A stretch of DNA of 50,949 bases, taken from positions 1 to 50,949 of the forward strand of contig JBOGUF010000210.1 of assembly GCA_050696075.1 (NCBI GenBank). Reading direction: 5' to 3'. The DNA comes from JBOGUF01 sp050696075. Its GTDB lineage: Bacteria; Chloroflexota; Chloroflexia; Thermomicrobiales; UBA6265. Of this stretch, positions 46,726-50,949 are shown piece by piece. Both the position numbers and the translations under genes were made by a program. Position 1 is the first letter of the stretch. The number at the start of each line of letters is the position of its first letter. The notes beneath the pieces were generated by a model. That model did no database searches and had not been told where the DNA came from. It was given only the letters and a program-made list of their open reading frames with translations.

Positions 46726-48306
46726 GTGAGGCGACGCCTCGACAGCCGCTGGATGCTGTGGCTTTCTACCATCGCTGCCAGTCTTGGCTGGCTCGCCCTG
46801 TACCGATGGTACGGGCTGCCAGATCATCAGCATGAACTCTTTTTCGCGTTCGAAAAGGTTCCCGGCCGATCGCAGTCGTTCACGCTGCGGGCCACCGAAG
46901 GCATCCTCCTCGGGATCGGTCTCGCCTACGGCCTCGGCCTCTGGAGCCTGACGCGCATCGAGACGATTTCGCGTCAGGTCAAGGCCGCCGTGGTCGCCGC
47001 GGCGCTCGTTCCCGGCGTCATCAACGTCCTGCTCTACCCTGTCGGCGCCCTCGACGTCTTCAACTACCTCGTCGAGCTCAAGCTCGCCTTTCACTACGAC
47101 CAAAATCCCTATCTGACGACCTTCGAAAACTACCGTGCGGACTCGTTTGCGAAACCAGCGTTCCTCACCGACATCAAGCTGTTCTATGGTCCGGTCTGGC
47201 TCGTGCTCTCCGGACTCCCCGCGCTCTTCACCGGATTCGAGAGTGTCGTCAACCTCCTCGTCGGGCTCAAACTCCTTAATCTAGCGCTGTTAGCCGCAAC
47301 AGCGGTCGCGATCCGCCGGCATCAGCGGGACGAGCGTCGAGGATGGCTTGCCGTCTTCGCCTTCCTTGCCAATCCACTGGTCCTGTTCGAAGGCGTCGGC
47401 AACGGCCACAACGATGTGATGATGACGGCGTTCCTGGTCACCGCGGTCATTGCGTTGGAACGGCGATCTGCATTCGGGTTTGCACTACTCGCGCTTTCCG
47501 GGCTTGTCAAGTTTTTTAGTCTTGCCATCCTGCCCGTCGCGGTCATCCTGGTCCGGCGCTACCGGTGGCCGGTGCGACGCGTCGCGGCGACGTTCGCCAT
47601 CGCCCTGGCCGCAACCGCTGCGATGCTGGCGCCGTTTTGGGCGGGCGGCGAGATGGTTGACGGCCTGCGGGCTGGCATGAACGAGTCACAGGAAATGAAC
47701 CACGTCTCACCATATTCGCTCGCCCAGCAGTACGTGCGGGACAACCCGGACACCGGCGATCGGATCGTGGCCTTGCTCACGCCAAGTCGATGGTTCGAGG
47801 CGGAATCGCCGAAAGCGTGGGCATCGCTCGATTCGATTTCGTCCGCGAGCAGGCACTACGTCCAGTTTCGCCGTGATTTGTCTGCAGAAGAACAACAGGC
47901 GCTCCGCCGATGCTTTACGGCGCTCTTCCTTGGACTCACCGCGTTCATCCTATGGACTCTGCGCCGCGGCAACCCGCCGATACGAGCTATGGTCCACATT
48001 CTGCTCCTCTTCTGCCTGCTGATGACCAATCTCTATCCGTGGTACCTCATTCCCATCTTCGCCTTGCTTGCCCTCAACCTCGATCGCAGCGGCATCATCT
48101 ATCTCGCCGTCCAGACCACGCTTGGGCTTGCCTACTATCCCCTGTACGTTTGGGCGCACTACGACTCCAGCTTTGCCGTCAACAAGCTTCACGTCCATCT
48201 CTTTCTCGCCCTCTTCCTCACCGTCCCCATCGTCGCCTTCCTGGCTCTGGATGCCGCCCGTGGCGTGCGCCACCTCCGGCGATCCATTCCAGTACTGAGC
48301 AACTAG
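46726..48306 (+). CDS. GT-C mannosyltransferase-like membrane protein (GT87/MptAB group)
   Basis: A 526-residue protein with about thirteen hydrophobic helices. After the second or third helix, PVGALDVFNYLVELKLAF carries the Asp expected in GT-C enzymes. The stretch NPLVLFEGVGNGHNDVMM, followed by LSGLVKFFSLAILPVAVI, is typical of DUF2029/GT87 and MptA/MptB mannosyltransferases, which use polyprenyl-phosphate-mannose. The acceptor is unknown. A GT2 enzyme able to make such a donor lies at 20146 and inositol phosphate synthase is the previous gene. GTG 46726 is chosen on the -10 element and length. Confidence 0.75.
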   Translation: MRRRLDSRWMLWLSTIAASLGWLALYRWYGLPDHQHELFFAFEKVPGRSQSFTLRATEGILLGIGLAYGLGLWSLTRIETISRQVKAAVVAAALVPGVINVLLYPVGALDVFNYLVELKLAFHYDQNPYLTTFENYRADSFAKPAFLTDIKLFYGPVWLVLSGLPALFTGFESVVNLLVGLKLLNLALLAATAVAIRRHQRDERRGWLAVFAFLANPLVLFEGVGNGHNDVMMTAFLVTAVIALERRSAFGFALLALSGLVKFFSLAILPVAVILVRRYRWPVRRVAATFAIALAATAAMLAPFWAGGEMVDGLRAGMNESQEMNHVSPYSLAQQYVRDNPDTGDRIVALLTPSRWFEAESPKAWASLDSISSASRHYVQFRRDLSAEEQQALRRCFTALFLGLTAFILWTLRRGNPPIRAMVHILLLFCLLMTNLYPWYLIPIFALLALNLDRSGIIYLAVQTTLGLAYYPLYVWAHYDSSFAVNKLHVHLFLALFLTVPIVAFLALDAARGVRHLRRSIPVLSN

Positions 48307-48376
48307 CTCCCGGGACCAAGCGGTTTCCCGCGTTCGTACGCACTTTCTTGCCTGAACCACGCCCTCCGGTACGTGG

Positions 48377-48382
48377 TATAAT
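48377..48382 (+). promoter_or_regulatory. -10 element of gyrA
   Basis: A perfect TATAAT lies in the 127-base gap after the GT-C gene, with a predicted start near 48389, about 45 bases before GTG 48434. No -35 match is obvious at 16-18 bases. Confidence 0.6.
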
Positions 48383-48433
48383 TGCCTAGTTTATGGAAGC
48401 GTCTTAGCCAGCGTGCAGAAGGGGTCACCAAGC

Positions 48434-50947
48434 GTGGAAATCGGCAACGTTCGACTGGCCAGCATCGAGACCGAGATGCGGCAGTCGTACCTCGACTACG
48501 CCATGAGCGTCATCGTCCAACGCGCGCTGCCAGACGCACGCGATGGACTCAAGCCAGTCCAACGGCGCGTGCTCTACGCAATGCAGGAGATGGGCATCCG
48601 CGCCAACACCCGGTATCGCAAGTCGGCCGGTATCGTCGGCGAAGTCCTCAAGAGCTATCACCCGCACAGCGACACGGCAGCCTACGACACGCTCGTCCGC
48701 ATGGCCCAGGACTTCAACCTGCGGTATCCGCTCGTCGACGGTCAGGGCAACTTCGGCTCCGTCGACGGCGATAGCGCCGCCGCCATGCGCTACACCGAGG
48801 CCCGGCTGGCCACCATTGCCGATGAGCTCCTGGCTGACATTGACAAGCGAACGGTCGACTACCGTCCGAACTACGATGCCTCGACGCAAGAGCCGGTCGT
48901 GTTGCCGGGGCGCCTACCGAACCTGCTCATCAACGGCAGCGCCGGCATCGCCGTCGGTATGGCGACCAACATTCCACCCCACAACCTCAACGAGATCTGC
49001 GACGCCATCGTCTCTCTGATCGACAACCCCGACGCCACCGTCGAGGACCTGATGGAGATCGTCCAGGGTCCCGACTTCCCGACCGGAGGCACCATCCTCG
49101 GCCGAGAAGGCATTCGCGCGGCCTATGCCACGGGCCGTGGCCGCGTCGTCATCCGCGCCAAGGCCTTCGTCGAGGAATCAGCGCGCGGCAACCGGTTCCA
49201 GATCATCGTCACCGAACTGCCGTATCAGGTAAACAAAGCCGCCCTGCTCGAGAAGATCGCCGACCTGGTCAAGGACGGCAAACTCGACGGCATCAGTGAC
49301 CTGCGCGACGAGTCGGACCGTAGCGGCATGCGAATGGTCATTGAATTGAAGCGCGACGCCCAGCCGATGAAGGTGCTGAACAATCTGTTCAAGCACACGG
49401 CTCTGCAACAAACCTTCGGCGTCAACATGCTCGCGCTCGTCGAGCGTGGCACCCAGCCTCGCGTCCTCAGCCTGCGCCGCGCGTTGCAGGAGTATGTTGG
49501 TCACCGGCAGGAGGTCATCACCCGCCGCACCGAGTTCGAATTGGATCGTGCGCGCCGGCGTGCCCACGTCCTCGAAGGTCTCAAGATTGCCCTCGACAAC
49601 ATCGATGCGGTGATCAGCGCCATCCGCCGCTCGCGCACGACCGACACCGCGCGCGCCAATCTGATGAGCGGCTTCAAGCTCTCCGAGATTCAGGCGAACG
49701 CCATTCTTGACATGCGTCTCGCTCGCCTGGCGGCGCTCGAACGCCGCAAGATCGAGGAGGAGTACAAGGAAGTCCTCAACGAGATCAAGCGCCTTGAAGC
49801 CCTACTCGCCGATCCGAAGAAGATTCTCGGCCTCGTCCGTGACGACATGACGATGCTCAAGGAGAAGTACGGCGACGACCGGCGCACCCGCATCCAGGAC
49901 GTTTCCGGGGTGCTCTCCGAAGAAGATCTCATTCCAGAGGTCGACGTGCTCGTCACGATCACCAACCGCGGCTACGTCAAGCGGATTGCGGACGGCGTCT
50001 ACCGCACTCAGCACCGAGGCGGCAAGGGCGTCACCGGCGTTACGATGCGCGAGGCGGACGGCGTCCAACACATCCTCTCCGCCAACACCCACGACTCCCT
50101 CTTGGTCTTCACGAATCGCGGCAAGGTCTATCTTGTCAAGGTTCACGAGCTCCCCGACGCCAGCCGGACGGCGAAAGGGCTGCCGATCATTAATGTCATC
50201 AACATGCAACCGGACGAAACGGTGACGACGCTGATGCGCGTCGAGGATTTCTCGTCCGCGAAGTACCTTTTCTTTACGACCCGACTGGGACGCGTCAAGC
50301 GGACGAATCTCGACCAGTTCCGCTCGGTCCGCTCGTCCGGCCTGATCGCGATTGGGCTCGAAGCAGGAGATGAGTTAGCTTGGGTCCGCATGACGAGTGG
50401 CGAGGACAACGTCGTCCTCATCACCGAGAACGGGCAGGCGATCCACTTCAAGGAAACCGACGTGCGGTCGATGGGGCGACCGGCGGCCGGCGTGATCGGC
50501 ATCCGGCTCGGAAAAGGCGACCGCGTCATCGCGTTTGAGGTCGCGCGGCCTGAGGCGGATCTCCTCGTCGTCTCTGCAAAGGGATTGGGCAAACGTACGG
50601 CGATCGCCCAGTACCGCTCACAGGGACGCGGCGGCAAAGGCGTGCAGGCGATGAAGCTGACTGCCAAAACCGGCAAGATCGTCGCCGCTGGCATGTCAGT
50701 GGCCGAGGACACCGTCGTGCTGATGAACACCGGCGGCCACGTCATCCGCATCCCGGCCGCCCAAATCTCCCGTATTGGACGCACCACCCAGGGCGTGACG
50801 CTGATGCGACTCGGCGCTGGCGAACAAGTCGCGTCGATGACCATCGTCGAACCCAAATCCGCGCAAGACGAGGCCGAGATTCTGTTGGAAATGAACGGCG
50901 CCGCCGAGGCAGGGCCGTCCGCTAACGGGAAAGCCCCAAAGAACTAA
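48434..50947 (+). CDS. gyrA: DNA gyrase subunit A
   Basis: Breakage-reunion subunit of gyrase, which introduces negative supercoils with GyrB. The N-terminal ETEMRQSYLDYAMSVI is followed by the quinolone-determining region, the active-site Tyr in AAAMRYTEARL (about residue 120), and the tower and coiled-coil gate. The C-terminal beta-pinwheel contains QGRGGKG, a GyrA-box, which distinguishes it from ParC. At the quinolone pocket HPHSDTAAYD replaces the common HPHGDSAVYD: Gly81 and Ser83 (E. coli numbering) are Ser and Thr. GTG 48434 has AAGGGG nine bases upstream; GTG 48413 is in frame seven codons earlier. At 837 residues it is full size and complete. gyrB is not adjacent in the window. Confidence 0.96.
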   Translation: MEIGNVRLASIETEMRQSYLDYAMSVIVQRALPDARDGLKPVQRRVLYAMQEMGIRANTRYRKSAGIVGEVLKSYHPHSDTAAYDTLVRMAQDFNLRYPLVDGQGNFGSVDGDSAAAMRYTEARLATIADELLADIDKRTVDYRPNYDASTQEPVVLPGRLPNLLINGSAGIAVGMATNIPPHNLNEICDAIVSLIDNPDATVEDLMEIVQGPDFPTGGTILGREGIRAAYATGRGRVVIRAKAFVEESARGNRFQIIVTELPYQVNKAALLEKIADLVKDGKLDGISDLRDESDRSGMRMVIELKRDAQPMKVLNNLFKHTALQQTFGVNMLALVERGTQPRVLSLRRALQEYVGHRQEVITRRTEFELDRARRRAHVLEGLKIALDNIDAVISAIRRSRTTDTARANLMSGFKLSEIQANAILDMRLARLAALERRKIEEEYKEVLNEIKRLEALLADPKKILGLVRDDMTMLKEKYGDDRRTRIQDVSGVLSEEDLIPEVDVLVTITNRGYVKRIADGVYRTQHRGGKGVTGVTMREADGVQHILSANTHDSLLVFTNRGKVYLVKVHELPDASRTAKGLPIINVINMQPDETVTTLMRVEDFSSAKYLFFTTRLGRVKRTNLDQFRSVRSSGLIAIGLEAGDELAWVRMTSGEDNVVLITENGQAIHFKETDVRSMGRPAAGVIGIRLGKGDRVIAFEVARPEADLLVVSAKGLGKRTAIAQYRSQGRGGKGVQAMKLTAKTGKIVAAGMSVAEDTVVLMNTGGHVIRIPAAQISRIGRTTQGVTLMRLGAGEQVASMTIVEPKSAQDEAEILLEMNGAAEAGPSANGKAPKN

Positions 50948-50949
50948 CC

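Noticed and set aside
48393..48407. Five-codon ATG mini-frame in the gyrA leader
   Set aside because: It is only ATG-GAA-GCG-TCT-TAG with no ribosome site, and nothing suggests a regulatory leader peptide.

Overview
This 51 kb window is GC-rich bacterial chromosome. It is densely packed with housekeeping genes, uses many GTG and TTG starts, and shows no insertion sequence, prophage, CRISPR array or degraded gene. The gene mix suggests a member of the Chloroflexota, probably near the Thermomicrobia. It carries a T-box leader on pheST, a Bacillus/actinobacterial-type LexA box, MutS2, FhaA/FhaB-type FHA proteins, an LprG-like lipid-binding protein beside a 14-helix MFS exporter, an actinobacterial/archaeal-type inositol phosphate synthase, and no sign of outer-membrane genes. 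The taxonomic placement is inference from gene content, not from a marker alignment.

Layout. 1-606 (minus): a strong promoter drives tRNA-Thr(TGT), tRNA-Tyr(GTA) and tRNA-Thr(GGT), followed by tuf, which runs off the left edge. 648-4825: NAD(P)-type isocitrate dehydrogenase, phosphoglycerate mutase and enolase (central carbon). 4826-10153: a T-box leader and terminator control pheS-pheT, with hisD 22 bases downstream. 10160-12609 (minus): PP2C phosphatase, amidohydrolase and ruvA, with abutting or overlapping ends. 12781-15109: LprG-like secreted protein plus MFS exporter. 15121-16850: rpe, divergent from a membrane protein of unknown function. 16929-21033: FhaA, FhaB, a VanW-domain protein and a family 2 glycosyltransferase (cell-envelope theme). 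21042-24876 (minus): DUF167, a DUF512 PDZ/FeS protein, PrmA and a sugar-phosphate nucleotidyltransferase. 25022-27498: a small coiled-coil protein, tRNA-Glu(TTC) and comEA-comEC.

27617-34475: mfd, mutS2 and lexA form a DNA repair block, with a LexA box inside the lexA promoter. 34546-37409: a GT-C-like membrane protein and two small membrane proteins (DUF4013, DUF4126). 37397-38518: a DnaJ-type co-chaperone with half a zinc finger, behind a probable HspR (HAIR) operator. 38601-41551: purA, fabZ and a family 4 glycosyltransferase. 41672-46504: a probable membrane-stress operon (helix-turn-helix/zinc-ribbon membrane protein, unknown protein, PspA, SPFH/zinc-ribbon protein) followed by inositol phosphate synthase and a terminator. 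46726-50947: a mannosyltransferase-like GT-C protein and gyrA, which ends two bases before the window does.

The most interesting material is the set of envelope and lipid genes otherwise best known from mycobacteria (LprG/P55-like pair, FhaA/FhaB, Ino1, mannosyltransferase-like protein) and the PspA/SPFH locus. On the regulatory side, the T-box has an unexpected tRNA-end-recognition base, and the co-chaperone promoter has a HAIR-like operator. All starts were judged by eye from Shine-Dalgarno matches, spacing and family length. Promoter and operator calls are pattern matches, not experimental sites.
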